Shown: positions 1 through 5,871, counted from the stretch's first letter. The stretch: 5,881 nucleotides of DNA from an uncultured Desulfovibrionaceae bacterium (GCA_949427775.1 CASQEL010000143.1:1-5881), one strand, 5' to 3'. Numbers and translations: made by a program. The notes: generated from the letters alone by a model not told the origin.

Positions 1-476
1 CATGATTTTCTTGGCATTATGCCAATGTATGGGTTCGAGGCCAACATGGTATTTTTTATGATCTCCCTGACTTCCTTGCCCAACAGCCCGTCTGTGTTTA
101 TATCGCCGGATGAAACGTGCAGAGACAATTCCTGATTCGCGCCAAAGGCCCCGTTTGTCATATTGGCACTGCCAATAACCAAATCCCAATCTGATTTTGT
201 CCAAAAATAGTACGTTTTCGGATGAAATACCCCAGATGGCTGGAGGATAAAATGCACATTTTGAAACCCGACGAACATATCCAGCACATCTGGGTGTGTC
301 TGATAAAAGTGCGTTCCGATAACTCCATGTTTTATCTTTTCTTTATTTTTATTAATTGCTTCAAGGAATTTCGTGCCGGAACTTGCCCATGCTGAGGCGA
401 AAGCAAATTTCTTATGCCGATTAGTTAAATCAACAAGAAGGCTGCCGAGAGTATGACCGTCAGAAACGAATCGCAT
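1..476 (-). CDS. Phospholipase D-like (HKD-type) domain protein, 3' part cut off by window edge
   Basis: An open frame of 158 codons starts at ATG 476-474 and runs off the left edge without a stop, so only the N-terminal part is visible. The start is supported by GGAGG at 481-485, five bases upstream, and by a good promoter behind it. Residues 85-87 read H-P-K, and residues 102-107 read GSANMT followed by an acidic residue at E116. This is the HxK...GSxN...E arrangement of the phospholipase D superfamily active site, as in Nuc-type and BfiI/NgoFVII-type nucleases. The classical Asp five residues after the Lys is not present (Trp92), as in several nuclease branches. The N-terminal part has the alternating hydrophobic strands expected of one PLD half-domain. 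Likely a DNA phosphodiesterase or a component of a restriction or defence system, but the missing C-terminus (second HKD, helicase or DNA-binding domain) prevents a firmer call. Codons are AT-rich, unlike the genes to the right, which suggests transfer. Confidence 0.78.
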   Translation of the reverse strand, partial: MRFVSDGHTLGSLLVDLTNRHKKFAFASAWASSGTKFLEAINKNKEKIKHGVIGTHFYQTHPDVLDMFVGFQNVHFILQPSGVFHPKTYYFWTKSDWDLVIGSANMTNGAFGANQELSLHVSSGDINTDGLLGKEVREIIKNTMLASNPYIGIMPRKS

Positions 477-480
477 AGGC

Positions 481-485
481 CCTCC
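481..485 (-). promoter_or_regulatory. Ribosome binding site of the PLD-like gene
   Basis: On the minus strand GGAGG is followed by GCCT and the ATG at 476. This strong Shine-Dalgarno decides the start. An ATG at 488-486 that overlaps this site is in another reading frame and cannot serve the gene. Confidence 0.75.
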
Positions 486-503
486 ATTTTAGCTAAATAT
501 ATA

Positions 504-532
504 ATTATATCACATTCATACCATATCTACAA
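504..532 (-). promoter_or_regulatory. Sigma70-type extended -10 promoter for the PLD-like gene
   Basis: On the minus strand the -10 hexamer is a perfect TATAAT at 504-509, preceded by TG one base upstream (511-512), giving an extended -10 TGATATAAT. The -35 is TTGTAG at 527-532, which keeps the important TTG, with a 17-bp spacer. Transcription would start near 497, leaving about 20 bases before the ATG at 476. This suggests the PLD-like gene has its own constitutive promoter and does not depend on read-through from the tRNA. The promoter is read directly from sequence; its activity is inferred. Confidence 0.65.
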
Positions 533-706
533 GGCCAGCAATTCCAAATTTTGCGGGTTTTGAGCAAGGTTTGGCACTTTTTGCCAAGGCACTGTGACAA
601 CGCAATGCGGGTTTGAGGGGCCGCGACAGTCCAAAGCGCCCCATAAGATTTCCATAATCAGAATTGCTGATGTGATTACATAAGATAGTGCGTTTGCGCA
701 AAAGCT
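533..706. other. AT-rich intergenic stretch between the PLD-gene promoter and the tRNA terminator; no gene recognised
   Basis: I see no convincing gene here. The stretch holds a hairpin with stem TTGGCA/TGCCAA (571-576 and 582-587, loop CTTTT), a near-direct repeat TGCGGGTTTTGAG (552-564) and TGCGGGTTTGAG (606-617), a small hairpin ATCAG/CTGAT (657-661 and 667-671), and a 10-bp perfect palindrome TTTGCGCAAA (693-702). A 61-codon minus-strand frame at 516-701 begins with TTG and lacks a ribosome binding site. It resembles no family I recognise and overlaps the PLD promoter -35, so I do not call it. The place directly 3' of a tRNA gene is where an integrated element's end would lie. Confidence 0.5.
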
Positions 707-742
707 AAGTCCCGCAATGCTTTTTGAGGCTTTGCGGGACTT
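707..742 (-). terminator. Probable intrinsic terminator of tRNA-Lys
   Basis: A perfect 11-bp stem (707-717 pairs with 732-742, arms AAGTCCCGCAA and TTGCGGGACTT) encloses a 14-base loop. In the minus direction, which is that of the tRNA, the stem is followed by AGCTTTTGCG, a short T-run that is weaker than the classical one. It lies 15 bases past the encoded CCA of the tRNA, the expected place for its terminator. In the plus direction there is no T-run. It could alternatively be a processing or attachment-site structure. Confidence 0.62.
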
Positions 743-757
743 AATGAGAGACTGAGT

Positions 758-833
758 TGGTGGGTCGTGCGGGGATCGAACCTGCGACTCTCTGCTTAAA
801 AGGCAGGTACTCTACCTACTGAGTTAACGACCC
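758..833 (-). tRNA. tRNA-Lys, anticodon UUU
   Basis: The 76-nt minus-strand gene folds as a standard cloverleaf. The acceptor stem GGGTCGT/ACGACCC pairs fully, the D-stem ACTC/GAGT pairs fully, the anticodon loop CTTTTAA carries TTT at 798-800, and the T-loop is TTCGATC. The discriminator A is followed by an encoded CCA (758-760). The acceptor sequence and loop match bacterial tRNA-Lys, which decodes AAA and AAG. Two odd pairs are visible: C27 against A43 at the top of the anticodon stem, and A51 against C63 in the T-stem. These are not typical but would not obviously abolish folding. The gene has its own promoter and lies 110 bases past glnS. Its 3' side borders AT-rich DNA, consistent with use as an integration site. 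Confidence 0.97.
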
Positions 834-845
834 GTTGGAGACGTG

Positions 846-874
846 CATATAGCTCCCTACAGCGGCGATGTCAA
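846..874 (-). promoter_or_regulatory. Promoter of tRNA-Lys
   Basis: On the minus strand a perfect -35 TTGACA (869-874) is separated by exactly 17 bp from TATATG (846-851). Transcription would start near 839, about six bases before the tRNA 5' end. An A/T-rich run at 889-903 lies further upstream and could act as a weak UP element. This gives the tRNA its own strong promoter independent of the glnS operon. Confidence 0.77.
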
Positions 875-907
875 GCATTCCACGTGCGGGAAAATATTTT
901 TTTCGTT

Positions 908-921
908 CGGAAGATATTCCG
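908..921 (-). other. Small hairpin after glnS, doubtful terminator
   Basis: A 5-bp stem CGGAA/TTCCG with a four-base loop lies 22 bases past the glnS stop codon. In the direction of glnS transcription it is followed by AACG and a run of A, not T, so it does not look like an intrinsic terminator. No better terminator for the operon is visible before the tRNA promoter. Termination may be Rho-dependent, or transcripts may run into the tRNA and be cut there. Confidence 0.25.
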
Positions 922-943
922 GCACGCTGTCGGCCAATACCGT

Positions 944-2662
944 CTAGCCGCGTTTTTCCACCTTGGCCCATGTATCCTTCAGGGTCACGGTGCGATTGAA
1001 CACCGGCTTGCCCGGCGTGGCGTCCGGGTCCGCGCAGAAATACCCCAACCGCTCGAACTGCACCTGCTCACCGGGGCGGCAGTCACGCAGAGAGGGTTCC
1101 AGCATACCGGCGACGATGCGCAGAGAGTGCGGATTCAGGTTATCCAGAAAGGTTTTCCCTTCTTCCACATCGGCGGGATTTTCCACAGCGAACAGATGCT
1201 CGTACAGTCGCACCTCGGCGGGCAGAGCGTGCGCCGCCGACACCCAATGGATGGTCCCCTTGACCTTACGGCCGTCCGGACTGGACCCGCCGCGCGAGGC
1301 CGGGTCATAGGTGCAGCGCAGTTCCGTGATATTGCCCGCGGCGTCGGTCACGGCCTCACGGCAGGTGATATAGTAGGCGTAGCGCAGGCGCACCTCCGCG
1401 CCGGGAGCCAGGCGGTGGTATTTTTTGTTGGGCGGCTCCAGACGGAAGTCGTCGCGCTCAATATACAATTCGCGCGAGAACGGCACCTTGCGCGAGCCGC
1501 GGGACGGATCTTCGGGATGGTAGGGCATATCAAATTCTTCCACCTGCCCTTCCGGATAGTTTTCGATAACCACCCGCACCGGATGCAGCACGGCCATGAC
1601 ACGGGGAGTCACGGCGTTGAGCCGTTCGCGGATGCAGAATTCGAGCAGCCCGTAGTCCACGGTGGAATCGGAACGCGCCACCCCGATGCGGGCGCAGAAC
1701 TCCCGCAGAGCTTCCGGGGGCACGCCCCGGCGGCGCAGGCCGCTCAGGGTGGGCATGCGGGGGTCGTCCCAACCGCGCACGTGCCCTTCCTGCACCAGTT
1801 GAATGAGCTTGCGCTTGGAAAGAATGGTGTAGGTGACGTTCAGGCGGGCGAACTCGATCTGCTGCGGATGGTAGATGCCCAGACTGTCCAGCGTCCAGTC
1901 GTACAGCTCGCGGTTGTTTTCAAACTCCAGCGTGCAAATGGAGTGCGTGATGCGCTCCAGGGAATCCGAAATGCAGTGCGTGAAATCGTACATGGGATAG
2001 ATGCACCACGCGTCGCCGGTCCGGTGATGGGAGGCATGCCGGATGCGGTACAGCGTGGGATCGCGCATGACCACGTTGGGCGAGGCCATGTCGATTTTCG
2101 CCCGCAGCACATGCTCGCCGTCCTTGAACTCTCCGGCCCGCATGCGCCGGAACAGATCCAGATTTTCCTCCACCGGGCGGTTGCGGTAGGGGCTCTCCCT
2201 GCCGGGTTCCTTGAGCGTGCCCCGGTAGGCGCGGATTTCCTCGGCGCTGAGGCTGTCCACATAGGCTTTGCCCGCCGTGATCAACTGCTCCGCAAAGGCG
2301 TAAAGCCGCTCGAAATAATCCGAGGAATAGAACTCGCGATCTTCCCACTCCCCGCCCAGCCAGCGCACGTCCTCACGGATGGAGTCCACGTATTCGGTTT
2401 CTTCCTTGACCGGATTGGTGTCGTCGAAGCGCAGATTGCACTTGCCGCCGAATTCCCGCGCCAAACCGAAATTCAGACATATGGACTTGGCGTGCCCCAG
2501 ATGCAGGTAGCCGTTGGGTTCGGGGGGAAAGCGGGTGTGCACGCGCGCGTCAAAACGGCCGGCCGCGCGATCGGCGACCACGCGGGCGCGAATAAAGTCC
2601 AGTCCCGCCGTGGACCCGGCGGTGTCGGCGGATGCCGCCGGTGCATGTACGGTGTCGCTCAT
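944..2662 (-). CDS. glnS: Glutaminyl-tRNA synthetase (GlnRS)
   Basis: This cytoplasmic class I enzyme charges tRNA-Gln with glutamine using ATP. The 572-residue product aligns by eye with E. coli GlnRS along its length. The ATP-binding HIGH motif is HLGH at 54-57 within PPEPNGYLHLGHAKS. RFDDTNP at 78-84 and YPMYDFTHC at 222-230 line the amino-acid and tRNA acceptor site. The KMSKS-type motif is LSKRK at 281-285, followed by GWDDPRMPTLSGLRRRG (297-313). The C-terminal half (about 350-572) is the anticodon-binding beta-barrel region, with GRKVKGTIHWVSAAHALP and the ending FNRTVTLKDTWAKV. I chose ATG 2662, which gives the short MSDT... N-terminus like known GlnRS. A GTG at 2701 would add 13 residues and has an AGGGGG upstream, but the added codons include AGG, ACA and TTG and look non-coding. 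It is the last gene of a probable operon after rnj. The product is intact. Confidence 0.98.
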   Translation of the reverse strand: MSDTVHAPAASADTAGSTAGLDFIRARVVADRAAGRFDARVHTRFPPEPNGYLHLGHAKSICLNFGLAREFGGKCNLRFDDTNPVKEETEYVDSIREDVRWLGGEWEDREFYSSDYFERLYAFAEQLITAGKAYVDSLSAEEIRAYRGTLKEPGRESPYRNRPVEENLDLFRRMRAGEFKDGEHVLRAKIDMASPNVVMRDPTLYRIRHASHHRTGDAWCIYPMYDFTHCISDSLERITHSICTLEFENNRELYDWTLDSLGIYHPQQIEFARLNVTYTILSKRKLIQLVQEGHVRGWDDPRMPTLSGLRRRGVPPEALREFCARIGVARSDSTVDYGLLEFCIRERLNAVTPRVMAVLHPVRVVIENYPEGQVEEFDMPYHPEDPSRGSRKVPFSRELYIERDDFRLEPPNKKYHRLAPGAEVRLRYAYYITCREAVTDAAGNITELRCTYDPASRGGSSPDGRKVKGTIHWVSAAHALPAEVRLYEHLFAVENPADVEEGKTFLDNLNPHSLRIVAGMLEPSLRDCRPGEQVQFERLGYFCADPDATPGKPVFNRTVTLKDTWAKVEKRG

Positions 2663-2705
2663 ACCTGTCAACCTGAAGCTGAAGTTTGTTGTTTCGGTCA
2701 CCCGT

Positions 2706-2725
2706 GCCCCCTGTCGGCGTGGGGC
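2706..2725 (-). other. Intercistronic hairpin between rnj and glnS
   Basis: GCCCC (minus 2725-2721) can pair with GGGGC (2710-2706) across a 10-base loop in the gap between the rnj stop and glnS. It is short and has no T-run after it, so it is not a terminator. It would bury the only AGGGGG purine run near the alternative GTG start of glnS. A modest role in translation or RNA stability is possible, but chance is also possible in GC-rich DNA. Confidence 0.25.
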
Positions 2726-2731
2726 GTCCGC

Positions 2732-4396
2732 TCACTCCCCGATGGAGGTGACCACGGGCACGATAACAGGATCCCGATCCAGCACCCGCCGGAAAAACCG
2801 ACGCAGCGAAGATCGGATGCCGTCCTGCAGCCGGATCACGTCGCCGGGCCGCGCGGCTTCGATCTGATCGAGCACCAGACACTTGGCGTCTTCCAGCAGA
2901 TGATTGTAGTGCTGCTCGAACACAAAACCCTTGGAAAGCATTTCCGGGCCGTGCAGGACGTTGCCGGTTTCGGCGTCCAGCACCAGCACCACGATGACCA
3001 TGCCCTCGCCGCCCAGAATGTGACGTTCCTTGAGCACGGCATGCCCCACGTCGCCCACGCCCTTGCCGTCCACTAGAGTGCACTCCACCGGCACGTGCTC
3101 TTCGCGGCGCACGCCCGTGGGCAACAGCGTCAGCGGGTCGCCGTCTTCCAGAATAATGGTGCATTCCGGCGGCACCCCGCACTCCTGCGCCAGACGGCAG
3201 TGCTTGACCAGGTGACGGTACTCCCCGTGCACGGGCACGAAGAGCCGGGGACGGGCGGCCTCGAACACCGCCCTGAGCTCCTCGCGGTGGGCATGGCCGG
3301 AGGCATGAATGGCCCGCACGTTTTCATAAAAGACTTCCGCGCCCAACCGGTACATCTCGTTGATCAGACGGGAGATGGCCCGGGCATTGCCGGGAATCAT
3401 GCGCGAGGACATGATGACCGTATCGCCCTGTTGCACGGAAAGTTGCCGATGTTCCCCCATAACCATGCGCGAAAGCGCGGACAGGGGTTCGCCCTGCGCG
3501 CCGGTGACCAGGAGAACGGTATTTTCCGGCGCCGTGTCGGGCACGCCGTTATGGGCGTTGTAAAAGGCCGGAGGTAAACGCAAGAATCCGAGATCTTTGG
3601 CTTTTTCGATATTGTTGGCCAGGGATTTGCCGCTGATGACCACTGTGCGGCCCATCTCCCGCGCCAGATCGAACACTTCCTGGATACGCTGGATATGACT
3701 GGAAAAAAGGGTGATTACGATACGCCCGGCCGCCCCGGCGAACACGCCGCGCAGGGCGTCTTTGACCTGCCGTTCGGAAAGCGAATGCCCGGCGCGCTCC
3801 ACGTTGGTGGAGTCGGCCAACAGCAGCCGCACGCCCCCTTCACCGGCAAAATCGGCGAACTGCCGGATGTCGGTGCCGGAACCCTCCAGCGGATCGGGAT
3901 CTATCTTGAAATCTCCGGTGTGCAGCACGCGGCCCACGGGCGTTTCCACTCCCAGGGCGAAGCCTTCGGGAATGGAGTGACAGACCGGGAAAAAATGGAA
4001 CGTCAGATCGCCCAACGTCCGCTGTTCCAGTGCTCCCACCGGATGCAGTTCCACCCAGTCCAGCAGGTTGTGCTCCCGCAGTTTGTGTTCCACCAGAGCC
4101 AGGGTGAACCGCGAACCGAAGATGCGGATGCCTTTGAGCAACGGCACCAGCCAGGGCAGCGCCCCGATATGGTCTTCATGCCCGTGGGTCAGCACAATGC
4201 CCAGCAGTCGCTCGCGCACATGGGCCACAGCGCCGAAATGGGGAATGACCACGTCCACGCCCAGATGGTAGTCGTCCGGGAACATAAGACCGCAGTCGAC
4301 CATGACGACGCCCTGCGGCGTCTCCCACAACTGGCAGTTCAGGCCGATTTCACCCAGGCCGCCCAAAGGCGTGATCGTCAGAAAAGGTTCTTGCAT
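2732..4396 (-). CDS. rnj: Ribonuclease J (metallo-beta-lactamase / beta-CASP RNase)
   Basis: A cytoplasmic zinc-dependent endoribonuclease and 5'-3' exoribonuclease acting in mRNA turnover and rRNA maturation. The 554-residue length is that of the family (about 550). The motifs stand in order: VDCG with D34, the metal-binding HGHEDH at 71-76, H140 in PVCHS, D162 in HTGDFK, D195 in LADSTN opening the beta-CASP region, then TGAQGEP (298-304), SGHA (366-369) and VPVHGEYRHL (387-396). The last 120 residues or so form the RNase J C-terminal domain used in dimerisation. The start is ATG 4396, giving MQEPFLTITPLGGLGEIG, the usual N-terminal beta strand. It begins one base after the TAA of the upstream channel gene (TAATATG) and has no clear Shine-Dalgarno, so translation is probably coupled. 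All catalytic residues are present. RNase J is usual in Firmicutes, Actinobacteria, Cyanobacteria and delta/epsilon lineages, and absent from E. coli. Confidence 0.97.
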   Translation of the reverse strand: MQEPFLTITPLGGLGEIGLNCQLWETPQGVVMVDCGLMFPDDYHLGVDVVIPHFGAVAHVRERLLGIVLTHGHEDHIGALPWLVPLLKGIRIFGSRFTLALVEHKLREHNLLDWVELHPVGALEQRTLGDLTFHFFPVCHSIPEGFALGVETPVGRVLHTGDFKIDPDPLEGSGTDIRQFADFAGEGGVRLLLADSTNVERAGHSLSERQVKDALRGVFAGAAGRIVITLFSSHIQRIQEVFDLAREMGRTVVISGKSLANNIEKAKDLGFLRLPPAFYNAHNGVPDTAPENTVLLVTGAQGEPLSALSRMVMGEHRQLSVQQGDTVIMSSRMIPGNARAISRLINEMYRLGAEVFYENVRAIHASGHAHREELRAVFEAARPRLFVPVHGEYRHLVKHCRLAQECGVPPECTIILEDGDPLTLLPTGVRREEHVPVECTLVDGKGVGDVGHAVLKERHILGGEGMVIVVLVLDAETGNVLHGPEMLSKGFVFEQHYNHLLEDAKCLVLDQIEAARPGDVIRLQDGIRSSLRRFFRRVLDRDPVIVPVVTSIGE

Positions 4397-4397
4397 A

Positions 4398-5783
4398 TTA
4401 TCGCGCAGCCATCAGATCAGGGTGGAGTTCGCCCATGGCCACATAGAGCTGCGCAAGAGCTGTGAGGTAATCCGCCTTGGCCCCGGTCAGCGAGGCTTCC
4501 GCCGCGGTCAGCTTGGAAGAAGCGTCCAGCACGTCGAAGTTGGTGCCCACCTGCGCCTGGTACCGGGCCTGGGCCACGTTATAGGCTTCCTGGGCCTGTT
4601 CCAGTCCCTTCTGGGCCACGGAGATGCGTTTTTCCGCCTCCAGCACGGCCAGCAGCCTGGACTTGATGTCGTACCCCACTTCCAGCTTGAGATTGGTTTC
4701 CTCGTACTTCACCCTGGTAACGTTGAAGCCGGCCTGCCGGTCGGCATAGTAGGTCGTGCCCCATGCAAACACATTCCAGGTGGCCTGGGCGCCGATCTCC
4801 CACTGGGTGCCGCGCCCGCCGTTTTCTCCGGCCAGTTGCATGTCCGGAGTATTGCCGTAGTTTGAGATATTATAGTAAGCGCTGATCTGCGGGTAATAGT
4901 CGCTCTGCACTATCTTGCGGTCCTTTTCCGCAATGGCCACGGCCTTGGCGGCCATGTACAGATCCGGGCGGTTCCGGTAGGCCGCTTCCAGACAGGCTTC
5001 CAGACCGCGGGAAAACGGCACGTGACGCAATTCGCCCACATAGCGCGGCGCAACCGTCACGGGCAGTCCCAGCAGCGTGTTCAACCGCGCCATATTGGTG
5101 TCCCGCGTATTTTCCGCCTGGATGAGCAGCTTCTCCGCATTGGCGACATCGACCTCGGCCTGGAGCACATCCAGCCGGGGACGCAGCCCGACATTATAAA
5201 ACGCGCGGGTGATCTTCAGCTGATCCCGCAGCCGCGCCAGAGCGTCTCCCTCGCTGCGCACGTTCTCCACCGAGCGCAGATACTCCAGAAACGTGGACTG
5301 CACCTCCTCGATCATGGCCAGCCGGGTCTGACGCAGGGCGGCTTTCTGCCGGTCCGCCTCCAGGGCGGCTTTCTGATAGGTGGAGAGCAGGTTGAAGCCG
5401 GTGAAGACCGGCTGCGTGACATCCACATTCCAGGTATAGGTTCCGTATTCAGGCGACCTGGCCGGACTGTAGGGATCGGAAACCTTGCGGATTTTGCTGA
5501 CCCCGTAGGACATCCCCAGACTGGGACCGAAGGCTCCGCGGGCGGACTTGCGGCCCTCTTCGGCGGCCCGGCTTTGGGCCGCGGCCGCGCCCACGCCGGG
5601 ATTGTCGCGCAGGGCCCGCTCCACGGCGTCGGCCATGGAGATGGCGACCGCGGGCGATGCCGCGGCCGAAGATCGTGCGGCCCGGACCTCCGGGCACGCG
5701 GCCAGACCCGCGCCCAGCACGGCGGCCCCCAGGGCCGCGATACGGAGACTGCGGGCCATATGAACAAAAACCTTGCGTATCAT
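4398..5783 (-). CDS. TolC-family outer membrane channel protein
   Basis: Probable trimeric outer membrane and periplasmic tunnel for an efflux pump or type I secretion system. The product has 461 residues from ATG 5783. The N-terminus has basic residues, then a hydrophobic stretch (about 14-29), then PEVRA-A, a good signal peptidase I site after residue 35. LAAC at 27-30 also fits a lipobox, so lipidation at Cys30 cannot be excluded. Two OEP repeats follow. The first (about 46-240) ends in FYNVGLRPRLDVLQAEVD and LNTLLGLP; the second (about 257-455) begins near NRPDL (271-275) and ends in YQAQVGTNFDVLDASSKL and ALAQLYVAMGEL. Long A/E/Q-rich helices form the coiled tunnel. ATG 5759 is an alternative start that gives a shorter signal peptide. 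A TTG at 5849 lies upstream of the likely transcription start and is rejected. Neither ATG has a good ribosome binding site. No adaptor or pump gene is inside the window, so the substrate is unknown. Confidence 0.95.
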   Translation of the reverse strand: MIRKVFVHMARSLRIAALGAAVLGAGLAACPEVRAARSSAAASPAVAISMADAVERALRDNPGVGAAAAQSRAAEEGRKSARGAFGPSLGMSYGVSKIRKVSDPYSPARSPEYGTYTWNVDVTQPVFTGFNLLSTYQKAALEADRQKAALRQTRLAMIEEVQSTFLEYLRSVENVRSEGDALARLRDQLKITRAFYNVGLRPRLDVLQAEVDVANAEKLLIQAENTRDTNMARLNTLLGLPVTVAPRYVGELRHVPFSRGLEACLEAAYRNRPDLYMAAKAVAIAEKDRKIVQSDYYPQISAYYNISNYGNTPDMQLAGENGGRGTQWEIGAQATWNVFAWGTTYYADRQAGFNVTRVKYEETNLKLEVGYDIKSRLLAVLEAEKRISVAQKGLEQAQEAYNVAQARYQAQVGTNFDVLDASSKLTAAEASLTGAKADYLTALAQLYVAMGELHPDLMAAR

Positions 5784-5786
5784 GGG

Positions 5787-5829
5787 CGGGAGTGTACACC
5801 GGAGGGGCTCCCGTTGGCAATGTATTGCC
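5787..5829 (-). promoter_or_regulatory. Structured 5' leader of the TolC-like gene (two hairpins)
   Basis: Between the inferred transcription start and ATG 5783 the minus-strand leader contains two tandem hairpins. The first is GGCAA/TTGCC with a four-base loop (5816-5829). The second is CGGGAG/CTCCCG (5808-5813 with 5787-5792) and ends three bases before the ATG. There is no ribosome binding site in front of the ATG. The hairpins may stabilise the transcript or limit translation; the pairing is seen, the function is inferred. Confidence 0.35.
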
Positions 5830-5840
5830 TCTAGTACCGC

Positions 5841-5871
5841 ATAACACAAAATACTTCGTATTTTGCGTCAA
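5841..5871 (-). promoter_or_regulatory. Putative promoter with a 19-bp spacer filled by a dyad operator
   Basis: On the minus strand TTGACG (5866-5871, five of six matches to the consensus -35) is followed by a 19-base perfect dyad, CAAAATAC-GAA-GTATTTTG (5847-5865), and then TGTTAT (5841-5846, four of six matches to the -10). Transcription would start near 5834. An over-long spacer occupied by an inverted repeat is the known arrangement of promoters activated by MerR-family regulators. TetR- or MarR-type repressors also use such dyads over promoters. The promoter would drive tolC-like, rnj and glnS. No regulator gene is visible in the window. Confidence 0.48.

Noticed and set aside
516..701. 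Minus-strand 61-codon open frame left of tRNA-Lys
   Set aside because: It starts with TTG, has no Shine-Dalgarno, spans hairpins and a near-repeat, overlaps the -35 of the PLD promoter, and matches no family I know. A related repeat elsewhere in the genome could change this view.
1..757. CRISPR array or insertion sequence in the AT-rich part
   Set aside because: No regularly spaced repeats, no transposase motif and no terminal inverted repeat pair were seen. The hairpins are short and unrelated to each other.
908..921. Hairpin after glnS as an intrinsic terminator
   Set aside because: The stem is only 5 bp and in the glnS direction it is followed by A residues, not T. The T-run lies on the wrong side.
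884..3076. Very long plus-strand open frame (730 codons) opposite glnS and the end of rnj
   Set aside because: The minus strand encodes two unmistakable enzymes here. The plus frame is a codon-bias shadow in GC-rich DNA, with low-complexity His/Gly/Ala/Arg-rich translation and no recognisable domain.
3695..4465. Plus-strand 256-codon open frame opposite the rnj N-terminus
   Set aside because: It lies antisense to the conserved metallo-beta-lactamase domain, has no family resemblance, and has the same His/Gln/Gly-rich shadow composition.
5022..5834. Plus-strand 270-codon open frame opposite the TolC-like gene
   Set aside because: It is a shadow of the channel coding strand and ends over the promoter and leader region; no domain is recognisable.
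5784..5849. TTG-initiated 22-residue extension of the TolC-like protein
   Set aside because: The TTG lies inside the promoter spacer dyad, upstream of the inferred transcription start, and the extension would place a non-signal sequence before a good signal peptide.
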